64,000 nucleotides of DNA from Prochlorococcaceae cyanobacterium jk18x22bins.40 (GTDB taxonomy: Bacteria > Cyanobacteriota > Cyanobacteriia > PCC-6307 > Cyanobiaceae). The notes under the pieces are model-generated. The model had not been told where the DNA came from, made no database searches, and saw only the letters and a list, made by a program, of their open reading frames with translations. The position numbers were made by a program, and so were the translations under genes. The stretch covers positions 1 to 64,000 of the forward strand of contig JAJDVL010000048.1 of the NCBI GenBank assembly GCA_022826155.1. The letters run 5' to 3'. Position 1 is the stretch's first letter, and each line of letters begins with the position of its first letter. This document shows positions 55,392 through 64,000 of this stretch, piece after piece.

Positions 55392-55985
55392 CGGTGGGCG
55401 TGCAGGAGAACATGGTTAAGGTCGCAAACGACCGCTGGCTTCTGAGGCCACCTTCACTTGGCTCAAAACAAAATCAGGGTGAGATGGCTGATCCAAGGGG
55501 ATGGCCCTTGTTCAGCAGTGGAGAGCAGGAAGGATGGCAGTGCGTCCCTGGTAGGTTGCTGAATGACCGACCTTGGGTTTATCTTCGACTTATTCAGAAG
55601 AGCCAGGAGACGAGCAGCTTCAGGCAATACTTGGCGACAATAATGATGCGGCTCTCTCTGCTGTCTTCGTTGTGGGGCAATCCCCACCCGCAAGAGGCCT
55701 GATTTCAGCAACGGTTGCCGCGTCCCACCGTCCATGCTGGGGTCTGTTTCCGCCCAATTGTCCATGACCCTGGATCAACTCCTCACAACTGCGGTCAGCG
55801 TCTTCACAGCGTCCGTCGTCCTGACCCTCTGGCGGGCCTCCACGGCAACGGGTTCCAACAGTCGCTGAATTCCCTTTCAGGAGGCAAACAAATCCCACCT
55901 CCGGTGCCGTATCCCCTCGTGAGGCGTCGGACCTGCAAGGCAGTCTACCGTTGGGAGGCGTGAACCGTCTCCCAACGCGACAGCC
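55392..55985. other. Intergenic region with one possible 34-residue frame
   Basis: 594 bp with no convincing long gene. At 55764-55868 (plus) a frame of 34 codons begins MTLDQLLTTAVSVFTASVVL and continues TLWRASTATGSNSR, which has the shape of a single-span membrane peptide, but no ribosome binding site precedes it and it matches no small subunit I know. The rest appears non-coding. Confidence 0.35.
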
Positions 55986-56798
55986 ATGGAATCCATTGAC
56001 TGGCTCTGGATCATTCATCCTGCCCTCGCTGTCGTTCTCATTTATCCCCTCGCGGGTGTGGTGATGCGCTTGGGTGTGCAAACCCGGCGGCGCCGGGTGG
56101 ATGACGCCAACCTGCCTGCCAATGCTGCCCGTGATCACGTGGACCTGGGCAAGTGGTTGGCAACAGGGATGGTGGTCCTTGTTCTGGTAGCTGTCACCGT
56201 TCCTATCTTCACCAAGTCCTTCTGGCCCGATCCTGATCCGGAGAGCCTGCAAGCCTTATCTGTTCTGCTGGTCCATGGCACGGATCACGCCATGACCGGG
56301 AACGGCGGCAGCCCACAGGATTTGCGGGGCCTGTCCCTTCTTTTGGCCTTGGCCGGCACGGTCATTGCCCTGGTGGTGCTCTGGCGGGTCCAGCAACGCT
56401 GGCAGCGCATCCTTTTTGCCCTGCTCACCTGGGGAGGGATCCTGGGTCTTGGCGCCCAGCCGGAGGTGTGGCGTGTCAGTGACGACCCCCGCACCTTTGC
56501 GTTCTGGACATCCCATTACTGGACGGGTGTAGGGCTGGTGGGGCTGATGGTCTTCTCCATGGCGATCCGGCCGGAAATTGTGCGGCGCCTGGCCTGGCGT
56601 CGGGTACACATTGTCATCAACATCCTGGTGGTCATCCTGTTTTTTGCCCAAGGGATCAGCGGTCCCAAGGATTTGCTGGAAATCCCCCTGCACTGGCAGC
56701 AACCCGCCATCTACCAATGTGACTTCAACGCCCGCCGCTGTCCCCAGGCACTTGAGCAGGTCACAGTAGAGCCCTCGATGGTGCATCCTGTGGGCTGA
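55986..56798 (+). CDS. DUF4079 family membrane protein
   Basis: A 270-residue polytopic protein with about seven hydrophobic segments, starting ESIDWLWIIHPALAVVLIYP. It shows the cyanobacterial DUF4079 pattern: His in WIIHPALA and TSHYWTGVGLVGLM, with RRVHIVINILVVILFFAQGISGPKDLLEIP. The conserved His and the cytochrome b561-like layout suggest, but do not prove, haem binding. It is intact, although it lies between decayed segments on both sides. Confidence 0.8.
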   Translation: MESIDWLWIIHPALAVVLIYPLAGVVMRLGVQTRRRRVDDANLPANAARDHVDLGKWLATGMVVLVLVAVTVPIFTKSFWPDPDPESLQALSVLLVHGTDHAMTGNGGSPQDLRGLSLLLALAGTVIALVVLWRVQQRWQRILFALLTWGGILGLGAQPEVWRVSDDPRTFAFWTSHYWTGVGLVGLMVFSMAIRPEIVRRLAWRRVHIVINILVVILFFAQGISGPKDLLEIPLHWQQPAIYQCDFNARRCPQALEQVTVEPSMVHPVG

Positions 56799-56809
56799 GA
56801 GGACCGGTT

Positions 56810-57495
56810 GTGCAACTGTTGCCCACGCTGCTGGTGGTGCTCACCTGCTGCTGGCTCATCCGGCGTTCCGAAGACCAATGCCCCCATGGCGGCGGCGCCT
56901 GGCCATTGTGCTGATCATCAGCCTGGCGGCCCGTTATCTCCTCTGGCGGGTGTTGTTTGGCCTGAACCAGAAAATCCCCCATGGCGTTGGGCTTGAGTTG
57001 GCTGCTGCTGGCTTGCGAAGGCTGGCTGATCCTGACGGGCCTCCTGCAGATTGGCTTGTCGTTCTCCGGGCGGGGATCGCATCGCCGCTGCAGCGGACGG
57101 CGGGGCCCTGCTGCAACGGTGCCCCAGCCTTCTCATGCCCGCTACCCCCGCCGCCGGGGACGCCAGCACGCCAAAGCGGGCAATCTCAACGAGGCGCTAC
57201 CCCACTGCCATGGGGAGTTGATGGCGGTATTTGAGCCGGTGCGAGACAGTGTATGGGCCAACGCCCCAAGTCCCGCTGGGCCTGGAGTTTGATGCTGCCC
57301 ACTCTGGTGCTGTTCGTCCTCAACGGCTGGAATTTCCTGAGGCTGCTGTCCGTCCTGCCCCCCAGCCCGACCATGGCCGCCATGCCCAGCCAGCAGCAGG
57401 CGGAGGGGAATCGGCTTGTGGGACTCCTCTGGAGTGGGCTGAATTTCGTCGGTCAGCCGCCATGCCCGCAGGTCCATGGCGCCCAATTCCCGTAG
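56810..57495 (+). pseudogene. Remnants of a cellulose-synthase-like GT2 glycosyltransferase
   Basis: Pieces in alternating frames resemble one BcsA-like protein. QLLPTLLVVLTCCWLIRRSE starts at a GTG at 56810; RRRLAIVLIISLAARYLLWR with VLFGLN follows in another frame; then LSWLLLACEGWLILTGLLQI. Next comes GRQHAKAGNLNEALPHCHGE with LMAVF at about 57165-57230, the diagnostic HAKAGNLN motif of cellulose synthases. Last, from 57253, is RWAWSLMLPTLVLFVLNGWN, like the C-terminal membrane helices. The catalytic UDP-binding region, the DxD strand after VF and the QxxRW site are missing, so several hundred codons were deleted and frames broken. Confidence 0.7.
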
Positions 57496-57574
57496 CCATT
57501 ACTATGGATGAAGAGCCCTGTGTGCCAACCCGCCTCCTTGCCGCCTTGTACTTACCTGACGACGGATTGCAACC

Positions 57575-57751
57575 ATGCCCCTCATTCCCCGCTGGCGTTT
57601 CATGACCAGTGAAGCCAAAGCCCTGGTTCGCACCATGGGGATCTCCGTCATCCTGCTGCTGGTGGTCCTGGTGGCGTTCCGCACTCTCGCCGGCCTGCTG
57701 TGGCCCATTGTGCTGGTGGGTTTTTTACTCTGGCTGTTACTCAGACGTTGA
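57575..57751 (+). CDS. 58-residue membrane protein
   Basis: A short frame from the ATG at 57575 to the TGA at 57749. The product has a basic N terminus (MPLIPRWRFMTSEAKALVR) and two hydrophobic parts (GISVILLLVVLVAF and LAGLLWPIVLVGFLLWLLL) ending in RR. The composition and clean start favour a real gene. It lies 34 bp upstream of tRNA-Thr. Family not recognised. Confidence 0.5.
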   Translation: MPLIPRWRFMTSEAKALVRTMGISVILLLVVLVAFRTLAGLLWPIVLVGFLLWLLLRR

Positions 57752-57785
57752 GCGGGTGGTTTAAGATCCAAGCCTCCCGGTCCAT

Positions 57786-57857
57786 GCCGGCATAGCTCAG
57801 TGGTAGAGCAGCGCTTTTGTAAAGCGAAGGTCGTCGGTTCAAATCCGTCTGTCGGCT
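57786..57857 (+). tRNA. trnT: tRNA-Thr (TGT)
   Basis: A 72-nt cloverleaf. Acceptor stem GCCGGCA pairs with TGTCGGC with one G-T pair, followed by discriminator T. The anticodon stem CGCTT/AAGCG encloses TTTGTAA, anticodon TGT. D loop AGCTCAGTGGTAGAGC and T arm GGTTCAAATCC are standard. No CCA encoded. It marks the border between the decayed stretch and intact genes. Confidence 0.95.
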
Positions 57858-57885
57858 TCTAGCAACAGTGGTCCAGGTGAGTGAT

Positions 57886-60800
57886 ATGGCCCAGCATCAA
57901 TGGCGGTTCTGGATTGACCGGGGGGGCACGTTCACCGACATCGTGGCCAGAACTCCGGACGGCAGCCTCAAAACCCATAAACTGCTTTCCGATAACCCCC
58001 GACAATCCCTGGACGCACCGGTGCAGGGCATTCGGGAGGTGCTGAACCTGGCCCCGGGAGACCCCATTCCGTCCCAGGCCATTGCCGAGGTGAGGGTAGG
58101 CACCACCGTGGCCACCAATGCCCTGCTGGAGCGCAAAGGCGAGCAGGTTGCCCTGGCCGTCACCCGTGGGTTTCGCCATGCTTTGTCCATTGGCAACCAG
58201 GCCCGGCCCCGCCTGTTTGACCTGGAGATTCGCCGGACCGAGTTGCTCTACACCCAGGTGGTGGAGATTGAAGAACGCATTGATGCCCAGGGCCGGGTCG
58301 TTCGCCCCCTGAACCACCACCAGACCCGCGCCACCCTCCAGGCGGTCCATGACGCGGGGATTCGCACCCTGGCCGTTGTGTTGCTCCATAGCTACCGTGC
58401 CCCGGCCCATGAACAGATCTGTGGGGCCATTGCGGCGGACATCGGCTTCCGTCACGTCTTCCTCAGCCACCAGGTGAGCCCCTTGATCAAGGTGGTGGGG
58501 CGCGGTGAGACCACCGTTGTGGACGCCTATCTCTCCCCTCTCCTGCAGCGTTACGTGGACCACCTGGCGGCAGAGTTGGGGGATGTTCCCCTGCTGTTCA
58601 TGCAGTCCAGCGGGGGCTTGACGGCAGCACGGCAGTTTCAGGGGAAAGACGCCGTTTTGTCCGGTCCTGCAGCGGGCGTGGTGGGGGCTGTGGCGGTGAC
58701 GAAAGCCGCGGGGTTCGGTCCCCCCATGATCAGCTTCGACATGGGAGGCACCTCCACGGACGTGAGCCTCTGCCATGGGGGGTACAGCCGCAGCCTGGAG
58801 GCCCAGGTGGCCGGCGTCCGTCTCCAGACGCCCATGCTGAACATCCATACGGTGGCGGCGGGCGGGGGCTCCGTCTGTTCCTTTGCCCAGGGTCGTTACC
58901 AGGTGGGGCCGGACAGCGCCGGCGCGGATCCGGGCCCAGCCTGCTACGGCCGTGGCGGTCCCCTCACGGTGACGGACTGCAACCTGATCCTGGGCAAGTT
59001 GCAGTCCCAGCATTGTCCCACCGTGTTTGGCCCCAACCGCCAGTCTGCCCTGGATCCGGTGGCGGCCCGTCGGAAGCTGACGGCCATGGCGGCCGCCGTT
59101 GCCCAAGCCACAGGACAACCCCAATCCCTGATGGCTGTGGCAACGGGCTTCATCACCGTTGCCGTGGAGACCATGGCCAAAGCCATGAAGACCATCTCCC
59201 TGGAGCGGGGCTGCGAGGTGAGGCACGCCACCCTCTGCGGGTTTGGGGGCGCCGCCGGGCAACATGCCTGTCTGGTGGCGGACGTGTTGGGAATTCGCCG
59301 CATCCTGTTCCACCCCATGGCCGGCGTGTTGTCCGCCTATGGGCTGGGCCAGGCCGCGATTCGCGCCCTACGGCAGCAGTCCCTCAATCGTCCCCTTCCC
59401 CTGGGCAGCCGGTTGGAGCAGCCCGTGGCGGCCACCCTGGATCACCTGGCCCAGGCCGCCCGGCAGGCGGTGGCCAGCCAGGGCGTCCACCCCACGCGGA
59501 TCACCGTCCAGCGCCGTCTTCACCTGCGCTATGACGGCTCCGATACCGCCCTGGAAGTACCGGCCGGCAGTCCAGCGGGCATGGTGGAAGAGTTCACGCG
59601 TCGCCACCAGCAGCGCTACGGCTTTTTGATGGAGAACAAGCCGTTGATCATCGCCACGGCTGCGGTGGAAGCCGTTGGCCATGCCCAGCCGCTGGCTCAA
59701 CCCCGTCAGGACCACAAGGCAACCCAGCCTGCCACACCCATCAATAGTGTGGTGGTGGTCCTCAGCGGTCGCCCCCACATGGCGCCGGTCTATGATCGGA
59801 CCACGCTCCGGGCCGGTGTTGTTCTGTCGGGACCCGCCTTGATCAGTGAGGCCGTGGCCACAACCGTTGTGGAGCCAGGCTGGCAAGCCCAACGTACCGA
59901 CCAGGGCGATCTGATCCTGGAAAGAACAGGCGCAAAAGCAGAAGGTCCTGTTATTGCCAGGGAGGTGGATCCGGTGATGTTGGAAGTGTTTCACAGCCGC
60001 TATATGTCCATTGCGGAACAGATGGGCGTCACGCTGCAAAATACAGCGTCTTCTGTGAACATCAAGGAGCGCTGTGATTTTTCCTGTGCCGTCTTTGATA
60101 CCCACGGCAATCTGGTGGCCAATGCTCCCCACCTGCCCGTTCACCTGGGTTCCATGTCCGAGAGTGTGCGGCAGGTGGTGCAGGCCCAGGGAGCCCGCAT
60201 GAAACCCGGTGATGCTTACGTCCTCAACAGCCCCTATCTCGGTGGCACCCATCTGCCGGATATCACGGTGATCACCCCTGTCTTTGATCCACGAGGACAG
60301 GACGTTCTGTTTTATGTGGGCAGCCGGGGACACCATGCGGACGTGGGGGGAATCTCCCCCGGCTCCATGCCTCCCAACTCCCGCTCCATTGGGGAGGAGG
60401 GGGTGATCATTCCCATCAGCAGGATTGTAGAGGCGGGACGCTTTCAAGAGCAAGCCATGCGGGCTATTCTCACCAGTGGACCCTATCCCGTCCGCAACCC
60501 TGATCAAAACATTGCCGATTTACAAGCCCAAGTTGCTGCCAATGCCCGTGGCGTGGCGGAGTTGCAGCAGCTTGTGGAGGAATTCCAACTGGCCACTGTT
60601 CAAGACTACATGGGCCATGTGCAAGCCAACGCCGAGGAGTCTGTCCGCCAGGTAATCTGTTCCCTGAACAGTGGTCAATTCTCCTATGAATTGGATAACG
60701 GCGCCATGGTTCAAGTCACGGTGTCCGTTGATCATCAACAACGCAGCGCCGTTGTGGACTTTACCGGCAGCAGCCCCCAGTTGGGCAATAATTTCAATGC

Positions 60801-61494
60801 CCCAACAGCCATCACCAGAGCTGTGGTGCTCTACGTGTTTCGTACGTTGGTGAAGGCCAATATACCCCTCAATGAAGGTTGTCTCAAGCCCATCACCATT
60901 GTGGTGCCCCAACCCTCCATGTTGGCGCCCCGGGATCCAGCCGCGGTGGTGGCGGGGAACGTGGAAACCAGTCAAGCCTTGACCGATGCCCTCTATGGCG
61001 CCTTGGGGGTGATGGCCGCAGCCCAGGGCACCATGAATAACCTCAGCTTCGGCAACAAGAACCATCAGTATTACGAAACCATTGGCGGCGGCTCTGGCGC
61101 TGGACCGGGGTTTGCCGGGGCCGCCGCCGTGCAAACCCACATGACCAACTCCCGTCTCACGGATCCTGAAGTGTTGGAATCCCGATTCCCTGTGCGGGTG
61201 GAGTGTTTTGAGATCCGCGAGGGCTCTGGCGGCGCCGGGCGCTATCCCGGTGGGGATGGGGTCCGCCGCCACCTGCGCTTTCTGGAGCCCATGGAGGTGA
61301 TGATCCTGGCCAACCGCCGCCGCATCCCACCCTACGGCTGTGCCGGGGGCAGCCCCGGAGCCCCGGGCCGAAGCTGGCTGGAGCGCGCCTGTGGGGAAAC
61401 CGTTCCGCTGGGAAGCTGTGATCGGGTGCAGGCCCAGGCAGAGGACTTGGTGGTCATTGAAACACCGGGTGGAGGCGGGTATGGATTCCCTTGA
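57886..61494 (+). CDS. Fused 5-oxoprolinase/hydantoinase (HyuA-HyuB)
   Basis: A ~1202-residue enzyme. Residues 1 to ~690 are HyuA-like with the actin/ASKHA fold: [19 protein letters not shown] at the N terminus, [14 protein letters not shown] and [19 protein letters not shown]. From ~694 it is HyuB-like: [39 protein letters not shown] and [22 protein letters not shown]. This fusion is the eukaryote-like form of ATP-dependent 5-oxoprolinase, which opens 5-oxoproline to glutamate. Substrate could also be a hydantoin. I use the ATG at 57886 (MAQHQW); a GTG at 57868 adds six residues. Confidence 0.9.
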   Translation: MAQHQWRFWIDRGGTFTDIVARTPDGSLKTHKLLSDNPRQSLDAPVQGIREVLNLAPGDPIPSQAIAEVRVGTTVATNALLERKGEQVALAVTRGFRHALSIGNQARPRLFDLEIRRTELLYTQVVEIEERIDAQGRVVRPLNHHQTRATLQAVHDAGIRTLAVVLLHSYRAPAHEQICGAIAADIGFRHVFLSHQVSPLIKVVGRGETTVVDAYLSPLLQRYVDHLAAELGDVPLLFMQSSGGLTAARQFQGKDAVLSGPAAGVVGAVAVTKAAGFGPPMISFDMGGTSTDVSLCHGGYSRSLEAQVAGVRLQTPMLNIHTVAAGGGSVCSFAQGRYQVGPDSAGADPGPACYGRGGPLTVTDCNLILGKLQSQHCPTVFGPNRQSALDPVAARRKLTAMAAAVAQATGQPQSLMAVATGFITVAVETMAKAMKTISLERGCEVRHATLCGFGGAAGQHACLVADVLGIRRILFHPMAGVLSAYGLGQAAIRALRQQSLNRPLPLGSRLEQPVAATLDHLAQAARQAVASQGVHPTRITVQRRLHLRYDGSDTALEVPAGSPAGMVEEFTRRHQQRYGFLMENKPLIIATAAVEAVGHAQPLAQPRQDHKATQPATPINSVVVVLSGRPHMAPVYDRTTLRAGVVLSGPALISEAVATTVVEPGWQAQRTDQGDLILERTGAKAEGPVIAREVDPVMLEVFHSRYMSIAEQMGVTLQNTASSVNIKERCDFSCAVFDTHGNLVANAPHLPVHLGSMSESVRQVVQAQGARMKPGDAYVLNSPYLGGTHLPDITVITPVFDPRGQDVLFYVGSRGHHADVGGISPGSMPPNSRSIGEEGVIIPISRIVEAGRFQEQAMRAILTSGPYPVRNPDQNIADLQAQVAANARGVAELQQLVEEFQLATVQDYMGHVQANAEESVRQVICSLNSGQFSYELDNGAMVQVTVSVDHQQRSAVVDFTGSSPQLGNNFNAPTAITRAVVLYVFRTLVKANIPLNEGCLKPITIVVPQPSMLAPRDPAAVVAGNVETSQALTDALYGALGVMAAAQGTMNNLSFGNKNHQYYETIGGGSGAGPGFAGAAAVQTHMTNSRLTDPEVLESRFPVRVECFEIREGSGGAGRYPGGDGVRRHLRFLEPMEVMILANRRRIPPYGCAGGSPGAPGRSWLERACGETVPLGSCDRVQAQAEDLVVIETPGGGGYGFP

Positions 61495-61551
61495 AATGAC
61501 AGGTACAGATGTGGATACACTGCTCCCGACCCCATGGAGATGCCAGGAGCC

Positions 61552-62601
61552 ATGCGCATTCTCGTTGTCTCCACTGCCGTAGGACCCATTGGCCAGGGCC
61601 GTGGCGGCGGGGTGGAGGTGACCATTGATTCCCTCGTGCGTGGCCTGGTGGATCGGGGGCACCAGCTCATGACGCTGGCGCCGGAAGGATCGGAACCATG
61701 TGGTTGCCCCATGGGCACAGTGGCCGGACAACTCCAGCCCCCTTGGCAACAGCAGTCGCGGGATGCCCCCATCGTGCAGCCGCCTGACGGCGTGCTGGCC
61801 GCCATGTGGCGCGAGGCCTGGGCTTCGCAAGACCGCCACCACGTGGTGTTGAACCTGGGTTACGACTGGCTGCCCCTCTGGCTTGGTCCCTGCTTTACCA
61901 CCCCCGTCCTCCATTTGATCAGCATGGGCAGCCTGAGCCAGGCCATGGATCAGGCTGTTGTCGACGTGGCCAACACCCACCAGGGACACCTGGCGTTTCA
62001 TAGCAAGAGCCAGATGGAAAGCTTCGGCATTCACCACGGCACGGTTGTGGGCAATGGTTTTGATCTCGACACCTATCGTTTTGTCCGGGAGCCGGAGCCG
62101 CTCCTGGGCTGGGTGGGACGCATTGCGCCGGAAAAGGGCCTTGAGGATGCCGCCGCGGCAGCGGCCTTGTTGCACATACCGTTGGCTGTGTGGGGCCGAG
62201 TGGAGGACCCTGCCTACAAGGCCCGAGTAATGGCGGACCATCCCGCCTGCGATTTCCGCTGGCAAGGGTTTCTGCCCCCCTTGCAGTTGCGCCAGGAGCT
62301 GGGGCGCTGCGCAGTTCTGCTCATGACCCCCCGCTGGCAGGAAGCCTTTGGCAATGCGGTGGTGGAGGCCATGGCTTGCGGTGTGCCCGTGGTGGCCTAC
62401 CGACGGGGTGGACCCCGGGAAACCGTTGACCATGGCCTCACAGGATTCCTGGTGGAGCCTGGCCGGGTGGCGGAGTTGGCCACCGTGGTGGACAAGGCCT
62501 GCCGTCTGGACCGCTACAGGATTCGCCTCCGCTGCCAGGAGCGCTTCGGCATTGCCCCGTTTGCCCAACGCCTGGAGGACTGGATCCTGGCTGCCCTATG
62601 A
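61552..62601 (+). CDS. GT4 glycosyltransferase, probable UDP-glucose:tetrahydrobiopterin glucosyltransferase
   Basis: A ~349-residue GT-B enzyme. The N terminus MRILVVSTAVGPIGQGRGGG continues VEVTIDSLVRGLVDRGH and closely resembles the BGluT enzyme of Synechococcus PCC 7942 as I recall it. The donor site shows GWVGRIAPEKGLEDAA and LMTPRWQEAFGNAVVEAMACG, then VPVVAYRRGGPRE. BGluT glucosylates tetrahydrobiopterin, a pterin that may act in UV-A sensing or photoprotection. Other ATGs lie at 61534 and 61540. Confidence 0.78.
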   Translation: MRILVVSTAVGPIGQGRGGGVEVTIDSLVRGLVDRGHQLMTLAPEGSEPCGCPMGTVAGQLQPPWQQQSRDAPIVQPPDGVLAAMWREAWASQDRHHVVLNLGYDWLPLWLGPCFTTPVLHLISMGSLSQAMDQAVVDVANTHQGHLAFHSKSQMESFGIHHGTVVGNGFDLDTYRFVREPEPLLGWVGRIAPEKGLEDAAAAAALLHIPLAVWGRVEDPAYKARVMADHPACDFRWQGFLPPLQLRQELGRCAVLLMTPRWQEAFGNAVVEAMACGVPVVAYRRGGPRETVDHGLTGFLVEPGRVAELATVVDKACRLDRYRIRLRCQERFGIAPFAQRLEDWILAAL

Positions 62602-62634
62602 TGGATCTATCCCATGGACTGAAGACCAAGCCCC

Positions 62635-63459
62635 ATGCCGACTCTCCTGGCAGAGCTTCCCTGGAAGGAGTTGGTGGCGTTGCTGGGCATGGGTGGACTG
62701 GCAGGTTTTTGCGCGGGGTTGCTGGGGATTGGCGGTGGGCTGGTTGTTGTGCCAGGTATGCTGCTGCTGCTCAGCTACCACGGCTACCCTGACGATGTTG
62801 TCCCGCCCATGGCGGCTGGCACCAGCCTGTCCCTGATGGTGTTCACCGCCACAGGTTCGGCCCTGTCCCATTTGCGTCAGGGGACCGTTTGTTTGGCCGT
62901 GTTGCGCAGGTTGCTGCCTTGGGTGATGGTATCGGAGTTGTTGGGCGTCTTCCTGGCCAACATCATCAACGCCCATTTCCTCGAAATCCTCTTCGGCCTG
63001 CTGGTGTTGGCGTTGGCCGTGGATTTGCTGCGCCGCTCTGTTCAACCTGCTTCTCCAGCCGTCCCCACCGTGAACCATCCCAGGACACTGACAATGGTTA
63101 TGGGCAGTGCCATTGGCTTGAAAAGCGGCTTGTTTGGCGTGGGGGGCGGCGCGTTGGCGATCCCCTATTTCAATTGGCTCGGCCTTTCCCCCCGTGAAGT
63201 GGTGGGCACCACGGCCCTGCTCACATGGCCCGTGGCCGTTGTGGGGGCAATGGCTTACGGTTTAAGTCCACTCCCCATGAACGATCCTCTGATCGGTGTT
63301 GTGGGCAGCGTGTATTGGCTGGGGGTGCTGGTGATGATCCCGGCAACCGTACTGATGGCACCCCTCGGCGCCACGCTCTGCCGGATCTTTCCCCAGGATC
63401 AGCTCCGCCGGGTCTTCGGTGTGTTTCTGCTGGTGGTTGGCGTGCGAATTCTGCTGTAA
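62635..63459 (+). CDS. TauE/SafE (TSUP) family permease
   Basis: A 274-residue membrane protein with about eight helices in two repeats. The family signature occurs twice: GFCAGLLGIGGGLVVVPGML near residue 20 and LKSGLFGVGGGALAIPYFNWL near 160. Members export sulfite, sulfoacetate or related organic anions. It follows the glycosyltransferase by 33 bp in the same direction, but no functional link is evident. Confidence 0.87.
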   Translation: MPTLLAELPWKELVALLGMGGLAGFCAGLLGIGGGLVVVPGMLLLLSYHGYPDDVVPPMAAGTSLSLMVFTATGSALSHLRQGTVCLAVLRRLLPWVMVSELLGVFLANIINAHFLEILFGLLVLALAVDLLRRSVQPASPAVPTVNHPRTLTMVMGSAIGLKSGLFGVGGGALAIPYFNWLGLSPREVVGTTALLTWPVAVVGAMAYGLSPLPMNDPLIGVVGSVYWLGVLVMIPATVLMAPLGATLCRIFPQDQLRRVFGVFLLVVGVRILL

Positions 63460-63494
63460 GGCAATCCTGGCGTCTCGCGAGGACACCTGCTTCA

Positions 63495-64000
63495 ATGCGG
63501 TTGCCACCGCTGCCTGCAGGACTCCCCACCTTGGGTCAGTACCCGCGCCCATCTTCTGATTTGCCTGCCCAGGACCGGGTAGGCGCCCAGTTCAAACACC
63601 GGCAGCACACCAGAATTGCCCTGAAGGCACGCCGCGCCAGGGTCCCCGTCCGGGAAGTGCTGTTGTGGCTATTGGTGAGCGTTGTGGGCGTGTCTGCCGT
63701 CACCATTAGCGCTCTTATTGCCCTGGCGCCAACCCTGACCGATAGCGGGGAAACTTGGCAGAGCCAGGACCGGCCTCGACAAGGCCACGCGGTGGCGGAG
63801 CCCTTGCGCGTCGCCCTGGATGGGGAGCATTTCTACCAGTTGGATCTGGACCCACGCCAAGTGGAGTTTGACCTTCTCCGTGGCTGGGATCGAGAACAGG
63901 AGGCGTTTGCGGATCCTGATGCCCTGGCCTTCATCTCGGGTCCCATGTATGAGCGCTACTACTGGCCCGACCCCAGGCTGGAGAAGGCTATTGATCAGAC
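63495..64000 (+). CDS. Membrane-anchored exported protein, 3' end outside window
   Basis: The frame from the ATG at 63495 stays open to the window end, giving ~168 residues. A hydrophilic N terminus (MRLPPLPAGLPTLGQY) is followed by basic residues and one membrane helix VREVLLWLLVSVVGVSAVTI at about residues 55-75, then a soluble region LRVALDGEHFYQLDLDPRQV, DALAFISGPMYERYYWPDP. The last part faintly recalls phosphodiester glycosidase (NAGPA-like) proteins, but too little is present to decide. Confidence 0.55.
   Translation, partial: MRLPPLPAGLPTLGQYPRPSSDLPAQDRVGAQFKHRQHTRIALKARRARVPVREVLLWLLVSVVGVSAVTISALIALAPTLTDSGETWQSQDRPRQGHAVAEPLRVALDGEHFYQLDLDPRQVEFDLLRGWDREQEAFADPDALAFISGPMYERYYWPDPRLEKAIDQ

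Noticed and set aside
55772-55790. AACTCCTCACAACTGCGG, similar to the ACTCCTCACAC core of the cyanobacterial small RNA Yfr1
   Set aside because: The match is imperfect and there are no flanking hairpins or terminator of the Yfr1 type, so it is probably coincidence.
54811-55985. Search for a second copy of IS ends or target-site duplication around the IS5 element
   Set aside because: The only right-end candidate (54809-54823) matches the left end poorly, and no direct repeat of flanking bases was convincing, so boundaries are given only tentatively.
57786-57857. tRNA-Thr as an attachment site with a duplicated 3' end
   Set aside because: I looked for a repeat of the T-arm and acceptor sequence within the preceding 6 kb and saw none.

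Overview
This window reads as a GC-rich (about 60 percent by eye) chromosomal segment of a marine Synechococcus-like picocyanobacterium. Evidence: cyanobacterium-typical genes (hemL in the C5 pathway, a Psb32-like TPM protein, Ycf23/DUF561, the TIGR03279 iron-sulfur protein, DUF4079, a pterin glucosyltransferase of the Synechococcus BGluT type, a group 2 sigma factor), the DUF502-nusB-ftsY cluster, and glycolate dehydrogenase genes glcD-glcF (photorespiration). A large CRISPR-Cas9 locus and several decaying genes are unusual for free-living marine picocyanobacteria and fit better with a host-associated lineage such as the sponge symbiont Candidatus Synechococcus spongiarum. That species assignment is inference.

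Layout. 1-9.7 kb: ispG (5' truncated by the window edge), ftsY-nusB-DUF502, an HpsJ-like membrane protein, a methyltransferase, a Na+/H+ antiporter, gltX, tRNA-Asp, tRNA-Trp, rplS. 9.8-24 kb: map, several conserved cyanobacterial proteins, hemL, xth, glcDF, psb32-like, midA, TIGR03279, argH. 24-26.5 kb: phosphonate ABC transporter phnCDE. 26.6-39.7 kb: sigma factor, polyprenol/phytol kinase family protein, DAHP synthase, acnB, clcA, an O-antigen-ligase-like protein, tilS, ycf23-like, uvrB. 39.96-49.0 kb: a complete type II-C CRISPR-Cas system with 65 identical 36-bp repeats and 64 spacers, cas2, cas1, cas9 and a divergent tracrRNA gene. 49.1-51.9 kb: znuBC and divergent znuA for zinc uptake. 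51.9-57.8 kb: a decayed accessory stretch holding a fragment of a second midA copy, an AT-rich membrane protein, a frameshifted IS5-family transposase, a frameshifted helical protein, DUF4079, and remnants of a cellulose-synthase-like gene, ending at tRNA-Thr. 57.9-64 kb: a fused 5-oxoprolinase/hydantoinase, a pterin glucosyltransferase, a TauE/SafE permease, and the start of an exported protein cut by the window end.

The most interesting locus is the CRISPR system. Its repeat and tracrRNA core resemble, from memory, those of the alphaproteobacterium Parvibaculum lavamentivorans. The tracrRNA has a strong consensus promoter just upstream of cas9 and, compared with the remembered Parvibaculum molecule, an extra hairpin inside its anti-repeat. 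Each repeat ends in an extended -10 element, as in Neisseria type II-C arrays. Two spacers, 30 units apart, differ only by synonymous codon changes in one reading frame that starts with ATG, which points to repeated capture of the same gene start from diverged phages.

The genome is compact: five convergent gene pairs overlap by 17 to 137 bp, and one divergent pair (argH/phnC) appears to overlap at its start codons.
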